DNA from: Spirochaetaceae bacterium
GTDB taxonomy: Bacteria; Spirochaetota; Spirochaetia; Treponematales; Breznakiellaceae
Reading direction: 5' to 3'
Length of the DNA stretch: 36,606 bases
Assembly (NCBI GenBank): GCA_031262035.1
Contig: JAISIL010000011.1
Coordinates: 1-36,606, forward strand
Part shown: positions 25,915 through 33,483 of the stretch, piece by piece
How the letters are laid out: every line of letters begins with the position of its first letter
How positions within the stretch are numbered: the first letter of the stretch is position 1
The notes under the pieces: model-generated
What the model was told of the DNA's origin: nothing
The model's input: the letters and a program-made list of their open reading frames with translations, nothing else
Database searches by the model: none
Translations under genes and position numbers: made by a program

Positions 25915-27660
25915 TTATTTATTTCCCCGGATCTCTACCCTTCGTATTTTCCCGCTGATAGTCTTGGGCAGTTCTTCAACAAATTCTATTATGCGGGGAT
26001 ACTTATAAGGGGCAGTCGTAGTCTTAACATGTTCCTGAAGCTCTTTCTTTAAGGCCTCACTTGCAACATAACCCTTTACAAGAACAATCGTTGCCTTAAC
26101 AACAGCACCACGGTCAGGGTCGGGCACAGCGGTTATGGCACATTCCAGCACGGAAGGATGTTCGAGCAAACAGCTTTCCACTTCGAAAGGCCCAATCCGG
26201 TAGCCGGAACTCTTTATAACATCATCGGCGCGGCCAATAAACCAATAGTAACCGTCTTCATCACGCCAGGCCATGTCGCCTGTGTAGTAAATAGCATCAT
26301 GCCAAACCTTTTCTGTCAGTTCTGCATCGCGATAGTAGCCATCGAACATACCATCGGGTCTGCAGCCATTCTTTCCGGAGCCTTCCCCAGCCTGGGAACT
26401 TTGTGGGGCAGTATATATTACAATCTGGCCTTCTTCGCCCATGCCGCAACTACTGCCGTCATCCCGGACTAAATCCACATGATAATTCGGCGCCGGCTTT
26501 CCCATAGACCCTGGTTTAGGCTCATTCCATGGCCAATTTGCCATAACCACAGTGAGTTCCGTTTGCCCATAAGCTTCACGGAGTTCAAAACCGGTAGATG
26601 CCTTAAACTGATTGTATATTTCAGGGTTCAAAGGTTCCCCTGCTACAACAAATTGTTTAAACGAAGAAAAGTCGTATTTCGATAAATCTTCTTTTATAAA
26701 GAAACGGTAGATTGTCGGTGGTGCACAAAAGGTAGTCACCTTATGCCGGGTAATGACATCAAGCATCTCATGGGGAACAAAGCGTTCGTAGTCGTATACA
26801 AAAACAGCACTACCGCAGAGCCACTGCCCATAAATTTTTCCCCAAGCAGCCTTTGCCCAGCCGGTATCGGCTACCGTTAAGTGTAGGCCGCCATAGGGTG
26901 TGGCAGCGCCATCCAAAACCTGCTGCCAATATTTTGCCGTTACAATGTGCCCCAGCGGATACCTGAAATTATGCCGCACCATCTTTGGCATACCTGTTGT
27001 CCCCGAAGTAAAATAGAGCAGCATAATATCATTGTTGGTATTACAGGGGTTCGGTTTGTTGAAGGTCTGGCCTTCATATTTTGCCATCATTTTCTTGAAA
27101 TCGACCCAAGGCTTGTTAACCAGGGCATTGGCGGCGGGGGCGGGCGTGAACCCCGCCCCTACAAATGCGCACTGCGGCGCATTTGTTCCCAATTGCGGCA
27201 GGGAATCATCTATGTGCTGTATTACCCGTTCATCGTCCACACAGACAATTGCCTTAATGTCGGCGGCCTTGCAGCGGTAGATGACATCTTTTGCAGTAAG
27301 CAAATGGGTTGCCGGTATTGCGATTGCAGCAAGTTTGTGCAGGGCCAGAAGAAGCGGCCAGTATTCCCAGCGTCTTTTCAGAATAAGCATTACCGGGCTG
27401 CCTTTACCAATACCCATTTCGCTAAAGGCCAGGGCAGCCGCATCGGAAAGCCGTTTTAAATCAGCATAGCTGAATACTGCCTCATCGCCATGCTCGTCAC
27501 ACCAGACCAAAGCCCGTTCATTGGGCTTTTCTGCAGCCAGGCTGTCCATAACATCCCAGGCAAAGTTAAAATTGTCGGGAGTGTTTATCTTAAAATTGTT
27601 AAAAAAATCTTCATACGAACTAAATTCAGTTTGTGTTACATACTTATCAAGTAAAGCCAT
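25915..27660 (-). CDS. Acyl-CoA synthetase (AMP-forming), copy 2
   Basis: This 581-residue ANL-superfamily ligase is closest in style to acetyl/medium-chain acyl-CoA synthetases. It activates a carboxylic acid with ATP and joins it to CoA. The P-loop is [11 protein letters not shown], the A5-type motif is in EAYGQTE, the hinge region is [31 protein letters not shown] and the catalytic Lys lies in [10 protein letters not shown] near the C-terminus. Residues ~158-181 ([19 protein letters not shown]) look inserted in frame and are encoded by a double hairpin. It follows an XRE-cupin gene, separated by 128 bp of palindromic repeats. The substrate is unknown. Confidence 0.9.
   Translation of the reverse strand: MALLDKYVTQTEFSSYEDFFNNFKINTPDNFNFAWDVMDSLAAEKPNERALVWCDEHGDEAVFSYADLKRLSDAAALAFSEMGIGKGSPVMLILKRRWEYWPLLLALHKLAAIAIPATHLLTAKDVIYRCKAADIKAIVCVDDERVIQHIDDSLPQLGTNAPQCAFVGAGFTPAPAANALVNKPWVDFKKMMAKYEGQTFNKPNPCNTNNDIMLLYFTSGTTGMPKMVRHNFRYPLGHIVTAKYWQQVLDGAATPYGGLHLTVADTGWAKAAWGKIYGQWLCGSAVFVYDYERFVPHEMLDVITRHKVTTFCAPPTIYRFFIKEDLSKYDFSSFKQFVVAGEPLNPEIYNQFKASTGFELREAYGQTELTVVMANWPWNEPKPGSMGKPAPNYHVDLVRDDGSSCGMGEEGQIVIYTAPQSSQAGEGSGKNGCRPDGMFDGYYRDAELTEKVWHDAIYYTGDMAWRDEDGYYWFIGRADDVIKSSGYRIGPFEVESCLLEHPSVLECAITAVPDPDRGAVVKATIVLVKGYVASEALKKELQEHVKTTTAPYKYPRIIEFVEELPKTISGKIRRVEIRGNK
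27137..27186. repeat. In-frame double-hairpin element in acyl-CoA synthetase copy 2
   Basis: There are two perfect inverted repeats side by side: GGGGCGGG/CCCGCCCC (27137-27144 with 27152-27159) and ACAAATGCGC/GCGCATTTGT (27161-27170 with 27177-27186). In the gene frame they encode the [16 protein letters not shown] stretch. The GAGFTPA portion parallels GAGFKPA in purB, pointing to one repeat family inserted in coding sequence. Confidence 0.8.
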
Positions 27661-27681
27661 TTTAACCTATCCTTTTTATAA

Positions 27682-27778
27682 GTGGTCTCGACCCTTCGAC
27701 TAGGCTCAGGGACCGCAAGCTCGACCACCGCTTTGTGTTGAGCTCAAACATCGGTGGTTGAGCTTGTCGAAACCACCG
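27682..27778. repeat. Cluster of REP-like palindromes between regulator and ligase genes
   Basis: One unit (27682-27728) is bounded by GTGGTC and GACCAC with an inner CCCT/AGGG pair. A second (27752-27778) is the hairpin CGGTGGTT/AACCACCG. Both share GGTGGT(C/T)GAGCTTG in opposite orientations, so they are related inverted units. They fill most of the 128-bp gap between the XRE-cupin gene and its downstream ligase. Confidence 0.75.
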
Positions 27779-27788
27779 CTTATCGAAA

Positions 27789-28331
27789 TCAGAATACAAA
27801 AGCAAGAAACCTCACATTATCCTTGCCTGCTGCTTTCATACCATGCATTTCAGTTGAATCATAGTAGATTGAATCCCCCGGGCCAAGTGTTACCTCGCGC
27901 CCGCCAATTGATACCAAGAGCTTGCCTTCAAGCACATAGTCAAATTCCTGACCGGGATGATTGTTCAGCGCAATCGGTTCATCTGCAGTCTTTGCACTTG
28001 TTTCTACAAGAAATGGCTCAGCCTTCTTCCCGTGAAAGTTGAACCCCAGATTCCAGTAAGTGTGCATCGGACGGCGGTTCACCATAGGAGCCTCCCCTGC
28101 CCGTGTCAGACAATACTTGGAAAGTTTTGCACTGTTTCCCGTTAAAATCTCGGAAATGTCTACTTTGAAGTGGGTAGCAATCTCAACAAGAGAACCCATT
28201 GGGAACTCTTTTTTACCCTCCTCCCATTCGGCATACTCAGCCGGATCGAACTTCAGTTCGTTCGCCAAGTCGTCGGCGGAAATATCTGCAATTTCCCGCA
28301 GCGCCTTAATTCTTTGGACTATCTCATTCAT
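27789..28331 (-). CDS. XRE-family HTH / cupin transcriptional regulator, copy 2
   Basis: This 180-residue protein joins an N-terminal helix-turn-helix of the XRE type (about residues 5-62, [19 protein letters not shown]) to a C-terminal cupin sensor domain (about 105-178, with [15 protein letters not shown] and [19 protein letters not shown]). Such proteins bind DNA and a small ligand through the cupin barrel. The ATG overlaps the stop of acyl-CoA synthetase copy 1 by 8 bp. It is similar in architecture to the regulator at 30053-30649, and each regulator precedes an acyl-CoA synthetase, suggesting control by the ligase substrate or product. The ligand is unknown. Confidence 0.9.
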   Translation of the reverse strand: MNEIVQRIKALREIADISADDLANELKFDPAEYAEWEEGKKEFPMGSLVEIATHFKVDISEILTGNSAKLSKYCLTRAGEAPMVNRRPMHTYWNLGFNFHGKKAEPFLVETSAKTADEPIALNNHPGQEFDYVLEGKLLVSIGGREVTLGPGDSIYYDSTEMHGMKAAGKDNVRFLAFVF

Positions 28332-29964
28332 TTTCCTTTATCCTCCTCAGGCCATCTTCCCTCATCTTATACTTCTGTATCTTCCCCGCAGCATTCATCG
28401 GAAAGCCATCAACAAAAAATACATACTTGGGAATCTTGTAGCGGCTAATCTTTCCCCGGCAGTAATCCTTTACATCTTCTTCGTTCATATTAACGCCATC
28501 TTTTAAGATAATAAACGCCCCAACCTCTTCGCCGTATTTTTCACTTGCAATACCGACAACCTGCACATCCCGGATGCCCGGCATATTATAGAGAAAATCT
28601 TCTATCTCTTTGGGCGAAATATTCTCGCCGCCGCGAATTATCATATCTTTGATACGCCCGGTAACCTGGAAACAGCCATCAGGACGCTTCACGCCGCGGT
28701 CGCCTGAGTGAAGCCAGCCGTCAGCGGTGATGCACTTCGCCGTCTCCTCGGGCATCTTGTAGTAGCCCTTCATCAGATTGTAGCCCTTGCAGCAGAATTC
28801 GCCGGGGACACCGTCGGGACATTCCTCGCCTGTTTCCGGATCGCGGATAGTTACCTCGACACCGGGAAGCTGGCGGCCAACTGTTTCTACCTTGATATCA
28901 ATCGGGTCATCAAAACGAGTCTGACACATACCGGGGGAACTTTCGGTCAGGCCATAAACGATGGTCACCTCGCTCATGTGCATTTCGTTAATCACCTGCC
29001 GCATCGTCTCAATGGGGCAAGGCGAACCTGCCATAATACCGGTGCGCAGGCTCGAAAGGTTAAACATCTTGAACATTGGATGGTTCAGCACATTGATAAA
29101 CATAGTCGGCACACCATAACAGGCCGTGCATTTTTCTTTTTGCACGGTCGCAAGAACCAGCAGCGGGTCAAACCATTCAATAATTGCAGCCGTCGCCCCA
29201 TGGGTAAGAATTGCCATCATCCCCAGCACAAGGCCGAAGCAATGGAAAAGCGGCACGGGGAGGCAGACAATATCCTCATGGGTGTAGCGCATGTTGTCCC
29301 CAAGGCCGAGACCGTTGTTCAAAATATTCCGGTGGGTCAGCATGACGCCCTTGGGAAAGCCGGTCGTCCCCGAAGTATACTGCATATTGACAGTATCGTT
29401 TGGGTCAATTTCCTTTTCGATTTTACGAAGTTCAGCATCATCAGTGTTCTGCCCGAGGAGAAGTATCTCATTAAAACTATACATGCCCCGGTGTTTCTGC
29501 TGACCGATGTAAATAAGCCGCTTGAGCTTGGGGAATTTGGGCGAAGCAAGATAACCGCGCTCAGATGTCCGGAGTTCCGGCACCAGATCGAACACCATTT
29601 GTATATAGTCGCTGTCACGCCAGCCGTCAATGACACACAAACATTCCATATCGGATTGCTTCATCAGGTATTCCAGTTCGTGGGTTTTGTAGCCGGTATT
29701 TACCGTAATGGCTATCATGCCGGCACGGGCACAGGCAAAAAGGATAGTGTTCCAATCGGGAACATTGGTTGCCCAAATGCCGACATGGGCGCCTTTTTTA
29801 AGGCCGATTGCCAAAAAGCCCTTGGCAAGGTCATCAACCCGTTTGTCAAATTCACTGTAGGTAAAACGAAGGTCGCGGTCCGCATAAATCAGGAAATCCT
29901 GATCAGGCTGCTTCAAGGCCGTTTCGTGGAGGACCTGTCCCAATGTCTTCTCTATGTAGTGCAT
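28324..29964 (-). CDS. Acyl-CoA synthetase (AMP-forming), copy 1
   Basis: This 546-residue AMP-forming acyl-CoA ligase resembles FadD-type or medium-chain fatty acyl-CoA synthetases. The P-loop is [16 protein letters not shown], the A5-type motif is VYGLTESSP, the adenylate-binding aspartate and hinge are in [23 protein letters not shown] and the catalytic lysine lies in [11 protein letters not shown]. It has a strong ribosome-binding site (AGGAGGAAG) before the ATG. It follows the first XRE-cupin gene by 88 bp and overlaps the second by 8 bp. It and the ligase at 25915-27660 belong to different branches of the superfamily, so they likely act on different acids. Confidence 0.91.
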   Translation of the reverse strand: MHYIEKTLGQVLHETALKQPDQDFLIYADRDLRFTYSEFDKRVDDLAKGFLAIGLKKGAHVGIWATNVPDWNTILFACARAGMIAITVNTGYKTHELEYLMKQSDMECLCVIDGWRDSDYIQMVFDLVPELRTSERGYLASPKFPKLKRLIYIGQQKHRGMYSFNEILLLGQNTDDAELRKIEKEIDPNDTVNMQYTSGTTGFPKGVMLTHRNILNNGLGLGDNMRYTHEDIVCLPVPLFHCFGLVLGMMAILTHGATAAIIEWFDPLLVLATVQKEKCTACYGVPTMFINVLNHPMFKMFNLSSLRTGIMAGSPCPIETMRQVINEMHMSEVTIVYGLTESSPGMCQTRFDDPIDIKVETVGRQLPGVEVTIRDPETGEECPDGVPGEFCCKGYNLMKGYYKMPEETAKCITADGWLHSGDRGVKRPDGCFQVTGRIKDMIIRGGENISPKEIEDFLYNMPGIRDVQVVGIASEKYGEEVGAFIILKDGVNMNEEDVKDYCRGKISRYKIPKYVFFVDGFPMNAAGKIQKYKMREDGLRRIKENE

Positions 29965-30003
29965 TTTCTTCCTCCTATTTCATTAAAGGGCTCTATTAAA
30001 GGA

Positions 30004-30017
30004 CAAGATATATCTTG
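30004..30017. repeat. Perfect 14-bp palindrome between XRE-cupin 1 and its ligase
   Basis: CAAGATATATCTTG is its own reverse complement, flanked by GG and CC that extend the pairing after one mismatch. It lies in the 88-bp gap upstream of acyl-CoA synthetase copy 1 and is either an operator for the neighbouring regulator or another dispersed palindrome. Confidence 0.6.
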
Positions 30018-30052
30018 CCCCTGCGGCCCCTATATGCTACCTGCTACTTTTA

Positions 30053-30649
30053 CTACGCCGGTGTATAGACTACTGCCAAAATACGCACAGGCTTGCCGTC
30101 TGCCGAATGCACACAATGGGGAACAATGCAATCGTAGTAGATTGAATCGCCAACATTTAGCGTCCATGTGGAAACACCATATTCTATTGTAAGAGACCCC
30201 TGCATGACATAGATAAATTCTTCGCCCTCGTGAGGCTTCTTTGTCTGCTCAGAATCCGGTTCAATATCAACGATAAAAGGCTCCATGTGCCTGCCGCTTT
30301 TGTCCGCCGCCATGGAATGATAGTGAAGCCCTTTGTGTTCCGAAGCTGTTCCACTGCCATCCTTCCCCGGCAAACCGGTAATGAAGCGTGTCGCATCGCC
30401 CCGTTCCCCCTGCCGGGAGATAACCGGGCCGAGCTCCTCTTTATCATCAAGCATCGTTCCCAGCCGCACGCCAAGCACCCGCGAAATCTTGATGAGCGGC
30501 GCCAGGTCGGGAATCAGCCCCTCTTCTTCAATCTTCCGAATTAACTCAAGAGGAACCCCGCTACGCTCGGACAAATCTTCCCTTGAGACCGAATAAGTTT
30601 TACGAATTTCCGAGATTCTCGCTCCCGGAGTCTTAGTTGCATTTTTCAT
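30053..30649 (-). CDS. XRE-family HTH / cupin transcriptional regulator, copy 1
   Basis: This 198-residue regulator has an N-terminal XRE helix-turn-helix (about residues 10-68, ISEIRKTYSVSREDLSERSGV) and a C-terminal cupin (about 120-195, with KPHEGEEFIYVMQGSLTIEYG and LNVGDSIYYDCIVPHCVHS). The ATG lies five nucleotides after the 3' end of tRNA-Ala on the same strand, with no room for a ribosome-binding site. Maturation of the tRNA would leave a nearly leaderless message starting GTATCATG. The HTH begins about ten residues in, so a later start is unlikely. It heads the regulator-ligase-regulator-ligase operon. Confidence 0.9.
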   Translation of the reverse strand: MKNATKTPGARISEIRKTYSVSREDLSERSGVPLELIRKIEEEGLIPDLAPLIKISRVLGVRLGTMLDDKEELGPVISRQGERGDATRFITGLPGKDGSGTASEHKGLHYHSMAADKSGRHMEPFIVDIEPDSEQTKKPHEGEEFIYVMQGSLTIEYGVSTWTLNVGDSIYYDCIVPHCVHSADGKPVRILAVVYTPA

Positions 30650-30654
30650 GATAC

Positions 30655-30727
30655 TGGAGATAAGGGGATTCGAACCCCTGGCCTATAGATTGCGAACCTA
30701 TCGCTCTACCAACTGAGCTATATCCCC
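30655..30727 (-). tRNA. tRNA-Ala (anticodon CGC)
   Basis: A 73-nt cloverleaf folds completely: 7-bp acceptor stem (GGGGATA with TATCTCC), GCTC/GAGC D-stem, anticodon stem ATAGG/TCTAT with loop TTCGCAA (anticodon CGC, reading GCG), and AGGGG/CCCCT T-stem with loop TTCGAAT. The acceptor contains G3-U70, the alanine identity pair, and A73. The terminal CCA is not encoded. It marks the border between backbone and accessory DNA. Confidence 0.96.
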
Positions 30728-30732
30728 ATCGT

Positions 30733-30790
30733 AAACTTTCGGCCTATCGGCCTCAAGTTTTAAGTTTGGAGTTTTGCGTAGCAAAACTCC
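30733..30790. repeat. Two hairpins in the tRNA leader
   Basis: GGAGTTTTGC/GCAAAACTCC (30768-30777 and 30781-30790) is a perfect 10-bp stem with a 3-nt loop. Next to it AAACTT/AAGTTT (30733-30738 and 30755-30760) encloses GGCC/GGCC. No T-run follows on the minus strand. Both would be transcribed ahead of the tRNA from the promoter at 30815-30843. Confidence 0.7.
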
Positions 30791-30814
30791 CAGATAATTT
30801 CGACCTACATTGAT

Positions 30815-30843
30815 ATGATAACAAAGACAGGAAAAAGTGTCAA
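30815..30843 (-). promoter_or_regulatory. Promoter of tRNA-Ala and the downstream regulator/ligase operon
   Basis: On the minus strand TTGACA (30838-30843) is followed after exactly 17 nt by TATCAT (30815-30820). This is a strong sigma-70-type match, placing the start near 30808, about 80 nt before the tRNA. Confidence 0.75.
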
Positions 30844-30908
30844 GGGGGTAAAATAAAAAAATTTGCACTACTTCATCCGCTCTTTTCTTATTTTCTTTCA
30901 AAGTAGTA

Positions 30909-30937
30909 TTGACATTTTTATATGGATTCAGTATAAT
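30909..30937 (+). promoter_or_regulatory. Perfect consensus sigma-70 promoter of the abiE operon
   Basis: TTGACA (30909-30914), a 17-nt spacer and TATAAT (30932-30937) match the consensus at all twelve positions. Flanking AAGTAG (30901-30906) and CTACTT (30961-30966) are inverted and could be AbiEi binding sites, since AbiEi antitoxins are known to repress their own promoter. Confidence 0.85.
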
Positions 30938-30979
30938 TATAGGTAGTTGGAGTGATTCTTCTACTTAAGGAACAAGACT

Positions 30980-31600
30980 ATGGATAATAAGGAACGCAAA
31001 ACTAAAAAAGACCTCATTAAGAAGGCGTTTGACGAGCATGGCGGCCTTATGCAGACCAAAGACCTGAATGCCATCAAAGTCTATTATCGTGATATACAGA
31101 AACTCATAGAAGCGGGGCTTGCCGAGAAAGTCCGCTACGGCTACTTCCAATGGGTAGACGAAGAAAACCTAAGCGAAGCCCGCCTTATCAACCAACTGTT
31201 TCCGGACGGTGTTCTTAACATGCTCACTGCTCTTTTCTACTATAGATATAGCGACTGGATACCGCTGGAATGGCATATCGCCGTGAGTAAGGATTCCGGC
31301 AAGTCCCGGTTTAATCTCGACTACCCCCATGTCCAGCCCTACTATGTGGAACCTTCCCTGCTGGAACTGGGGCTGACCACCGGGGACATAGATGGCAACC
31401 CTGTCCGTATCTACGATAAAGAGCGGACTATCTGTGATGTTCTGCGTTATCGTAAAAAGATAGACCGGGAAATCTTCAGTAAGGCCATCATCAACTTTGT
31501 TCAGGACAGGACGAAATCAATTACCCGCTTTTCAGACTATGCAAAGGCTTTGCATGTGATGACTGCCGCTCAAGACCTGGTCGGAATATGGATGGTATAA
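30980..31600 (+). CDS. abiEi: AbiEi-family antitoxin / autorepressor
   Basis: This 206-residue protein matches the AbiEi antitoxin of type IV AbiE systems. The N-terminal ~65 residues form a winged helix (KKAFDEHGGLMQTKDLNAIKV) that in the family binds operator DNA. The C-terminal domain has the family block ERTICDVLRYRKKIDREIFSKAI at about residues 150-172. It counteracts the AbiEii nucleotidyltransferase without binding it directly in characterised members. AAGGAA lies about 8 nt before the ATG and a perfect consensus promoter lies upstream. The abiEii gene follows after 60 bp. Length and order are standard. Confidence 0.92.
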   Translation: MDNKERKTKKDLIKKAFDEHGGLMQTKDLNAIKVYYRDIQKLIEAGLAEKVRYGYFQWVDEENLSEARLINQLFPDGVLNMLTALFYYRYSDWIPLEWHIAVSKDSGKSRFNLDYPHVQPYYVEPSLLELGLTTGDIDGNPVRIYDKERTICDVLRYRKKIDREIFSKAIINFVQDRTKSITRFSDYAKALHVMTAAQDLVGIWMV

Positions 31601-31628
31601 TTTGCTTTGCAATTTTTCGATTTACGTT

Positions 31629-31643
31629 GCACGCGGGGCGTGC
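31629..31643. repeat. Small stem between abiEi and abiEii
   Basis: GCACG and CGTGC (5-bp stem, 5-nt loop) lie in the 60-bp gap between antitoxin and toxin genes. It may tune toxin translation, but it is short enough to be chance. Confidence 0.35.
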
Positions 31644-31660
31644 CAAAATAAGGTTATAAT

Positions 31661-32560
31661 ATGAAGGATTTAGGCGCATCTCTACTGGCAAAACTCAAGA
31701 ACAAGTCCAACGGCACGAGCAAGGACTACCAGCGGACACTCTTGCTGTTCATGCAGGAAGAATTTTTACGGAGGCTGTCGCTGTCTCGCTACGCAGATAA
31801 CCTTATCCTCAAAGGCGGACTTTTTATTTACACGCTGTCTAATTTTCAGAGCCGGACTACTGTAGACACTGACTTCCTTGCCTGGCATCTCGACAACCAG
31901 CCGTCTCACATGGATTCTATGGTCGCCGAAATACTGTCTATCCCTACAGATTTAAGCGATGTGGTGTTTATGGAAGCAACACCGACCAAACCGATTGCCC
32001 TTGAGCGGGAGTATCATGGTGTCCGCACACAGATTATCGGACATATCAAGAAGGCGCGGATTGTCTTTGATGTGGACATCGGCGTAGGCGATGTTATTGT
32101 GCCAGAGCCGGAAAAGCTGGCAATCCAGCCCCAGCTTGAAGAATACGGAACACCAGTGGTCTATACCTACTCTCTTGAAAGCACAATTGCCGAGAAGTTT
32201 GACGCTATCCTTCAAAGATTCGAGTTTTCAAGCCGTATGAAGGACTACTTCGACATTTTCTACCTTGCCCATACCTTCGACTTTGAGGGGAACCTCTTGA
32301 TTAAGGCAGTTTCAGAGACCTTGAGGAACCGGCGCACAGAGTATGATGGCGACAGCTTTGACCGGATTATGCGGATTGCTGATAACAACGATGTTCTGGT
32401 CCGCTGGCACAGTTTCCGTAAGAAGATGAATCAGACAGGGCTGTCCCTGTCTGATGTTTTTGTTGTGATAGAGGCGTTTCTTCGGCCGGTGTTCGAGACG
32501 GTAGTAGCAGGGTCTGAGTTTTCAAGCCGTTGGTATGCAAAAGAGCGGGAGTGGATGTAG
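31661..32560 (+). CDS. abiEii: AbiEii-family nucleotidyltransferase toxin
   Basis: This 299-residue protein matches AbiEii, a DUF1814-type nucleotidyltransferase that halts growth in phage-defence toxin-antitoxin systems; characterised relatives modify tRNA 3' ends. The motifs are KGG at residues 51-53, RTTVDTDF (65-72) with the two metal-binding aspartates Asp69 and Asp71, a later D-V-D-I-G-V-G-D block, STIAEKFDAIL and SSRMKDYFDIFYLA. All catalytic positions I can recognise are present, so the toxin looks active. AAGG lies about 8 nt upstream. It ends 30 bp before the target duplication of the IS remnant, so the IS did not disrupt it. Confidence 0.92.
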   Translation: MKDLGASLLAKLKNKSNGTSKDYQRTLLLFMQEEFLRRLSLSRYADNLILKGGLFIYTLSNFQSRTTVDTDFLAWHLDNQPSHMDSMVAEILSIPTDLSDVVFMEATPTKPIALEREYHGVRTQIIGHIKKARIVFDVDIGVGDVIVPEPEKLAIQPQLEEYGTPVVYTYSLESTIAEKFDAILQRFEFSSRMKDYFDIFYLAHTFDFEGNLLIKAVSETLRNRRTEYDGDSFDRIMRIADNNDVLVRWHSFRKKMNQTGLSLSDVFVVIEAFLRPVFETVVAGSEFSSRWYAKEREWM

Positions 32561-32589
32561 TGATTTTTTTTCCGAAAACCACTTGAGCT

Positions 32590-32599
32590 ATTGCGGCTA
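32590..32599. repeat. Target-site duplication, left copy
   Basis: ATTGCGGCTA directly abuts the left end of the IS remnant and is identical to 33151-33160. A 10-bp duplication fits the 8-10 bp typical of ISAs1-family insertions. Confidence 0.88.
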
Positions 32600-33081
32600 C
32601 AGGGCAAAAAACATTTACTTTCCGAACAGGAGATATGCTCTGTATCTGTACATGTGAACCGCCCTTCCCCATACCAGGCGCTCACCACATGCACCGCCTT
32701 ATGCTCCCCTTCATCGGCGCTTCCTCTTATCGTTTTCCCGTCTACATTTATTACCCTGCCCCCGCTCCTTCCTATCTCTAACAGCCACTCCTGCAGCACT
32801 TTGTTTACCGCCTCCGGTTTCAGCCTCTCATACAGCCTCTCAAATGTCTTCCAGCATGGTATCCCGTTCGGCAATTCCAGAAATCCCCGGAACCATTCCT
32901 CCTTCTCCTGTGCAAATTCTATTATTTCATCCCATTCCTGCAACTTGCTTAAAATTGCAACAAATGGTATCACCAGCAAATCTATCAGATTATGCCTCAG
33001 ATTCCCCCATTGCCGTCGCGGATCCTCAATTTCCCTCAATTTTTCCATAAGCCATTGTATGTCTTCTTCTTGCGCTTCCAT
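32600..33081 (-). pseudogene. ISAs1-family transposase, N-terminal remnant
   Basis: The frame begins at ATG 33081 after a GGGAGGGGG ribosome site. About 135 residues match the N-terminal half of ISAs1/H-repeat transposases: REIEDPRRQWGNLRHNLIDLL, then FLELPNGIPCWKTFERL, and VINVDGKTIRGSAD with the first catalytic Asp, ending near HVVSAW. Beyond this the sequence turns into unrelated Ser/Cys-rich residues. The frame runs through the left inverted repeat and ends at 32431, antisense to abiEii. The remaining DDE residues are gone, so it cannot transpose by itself. Confidence 0.88.
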
Positions 33082-33150
33082 AGATTACCCCCTCCCAAGG
33101 GTTTCTACAAGTATATCAGTTTTCCTCTAAAAGAAAATGTTTTTGCCCTG
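32600..33150 (-). mobile_element. Internally deleted ISAs1-family element (551 bp)
   Basis: The ends are imperfect terminal inverted repeats: CAGGGCAAAAAACATTT (32600-32616) and, inverted, AAATGTTTTTGCCCTG (33135-33150), differing by one A. Perfect 10-bp direct repeats flank them. Full ISAs1 elements are about 1.2-1.4 kb, so some 700 bp or more are missing. Only the N-terminal part of the transposase remains, near the right end. With both ends intact it could still be moved in trans by a complete copy elsewhere, like a MITE. Confidence 0.88.
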
Positions 33151-33160
33151 ATTGCGGCTA
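33151..33160. repeat. Target-site duplication, right copy
   Basis: ATTGCGGCTA, identical to 32590-32599, immediately follows the right terminal inverted repeat. It lies 9 bp before the -35 box of the RiPP operon promoter. Confidence 0.88.
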
Positions 33161-33169
33161 CCGAGGGCC

Positions 33170-33198
33170 TTGACTATTTTTGTAATTTTCTATATACT
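33170..33198 (+). promoter_or_regulatory. Promoter of the RiPP operon
   Basis: TTGACT (33170-33175), a 17-nt spacer and TATACT (33193-33198) give a good sigma-70 match. The start would be near 33205, leaving a ~125-nt leader before the precursor gene. An AGGAG/CTCCT hairpin (33212-33216 with 33222-33226) lies at the start of that leader. Confidence 0.7.
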
Positions 33199-33330
33199 TA
33201 AAGGTAAGTAGAGGAGCTAATCTCCTGCTTGAAAAGTGTAGCTAATTCTTTGTGTTACAATGAATTAATGATGTTTTTCAGGGAGCAAATCAGGGGAGTT
33301 AGTTTCAAATCATATTTTTGGAGGATCTTT

Positions 33331-33477
33331 ATGAAGAAAGATTTTAGCCCGAAGATTGAGGTCTTTGACCCTTTCAAGGAACCCTTTTCAGGGAAGAGCA
33401 GTGTTGTGTTTGATGAACACGACCTTGACGCCTGCTGTGCCTGCACAGCTTGCTCAGCTTGCAGTGCCTGCAAGTAA
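33331..33477 (+). CDS. Cys-rich RiPP precursor peptide
   Basis: This 48-residue peptide begins at ATG 33331, with GGAGG (33320-33324) six nt upstream; a longer frame from 33229 lacks such a site and I reject it. The N-terminal ~33 residues are charged, with several Phe and Pro (MKKDFSPKIEVFDPF...), as expected of a leader. The C-terminus DACCACTACSACSACK packs six Cys (35, 36, 38, 41, 44, 47) among Ala, Ser and Thr, the last four in a strict every-third-residue spacing. It is followed directly by two radical SAM/SPASM genes and a PqqD-like chaperone, so the Cys-rich end is probably the core to be modified, for instance by thioether cross-links. I cannot match it to a named precursor family. 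Confidence 0.88.
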   Translation: MKKDFSPKIEVFDPFKEPFSGKSSVVFDEHDLDACCACTACSACSACK

Positions 33478-33483
33478 CACAGC

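Noticed and set aside
28708-30192. 494-residue open frame on the plus strand
   Set aside because: It lies antisense to acyl-CoA synthetase copy 1, its residues (many His, Arg, Cys) show no family likeness, and the opposite strand has clear ANL motifs.
30733-30790. Hairpins in the tRNA leader as transcription terminators
   Set aside because: Neither is followed by a T-run on either strand, and termination there would silence the tRNA.
30698-30901. 67-residue minus-strand frame ending in DIAQLVER
   Set aside because: Its end overlaps the tRNA-Ala gene; this is a familiar false translation of a tRNA 5' half.
32431-32599. C-terminal extension of the transposase frame
   Set aside because: It leaves the IS through the target duplication and continues antisense to abiEii, so this part is accidental.
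32591-33130. 179-residue plus-strand frame across the IS remnant
   Set aside because: Antisense to the transposase remnant, rich in Ser/Pro/Cys, without any recognisable motif.
33229-33330. Longer start for the precursor peptide
   Set aside because: The extra 34 residues have no good ribosome site and no leader-like features, while GGAGG sits six nt before ATG 33331.
33255-33473. Antisense frame over the precursor gene
   Set aside because: A mirror of the alternating TGC/GCN codons; no start signal and no likeness.
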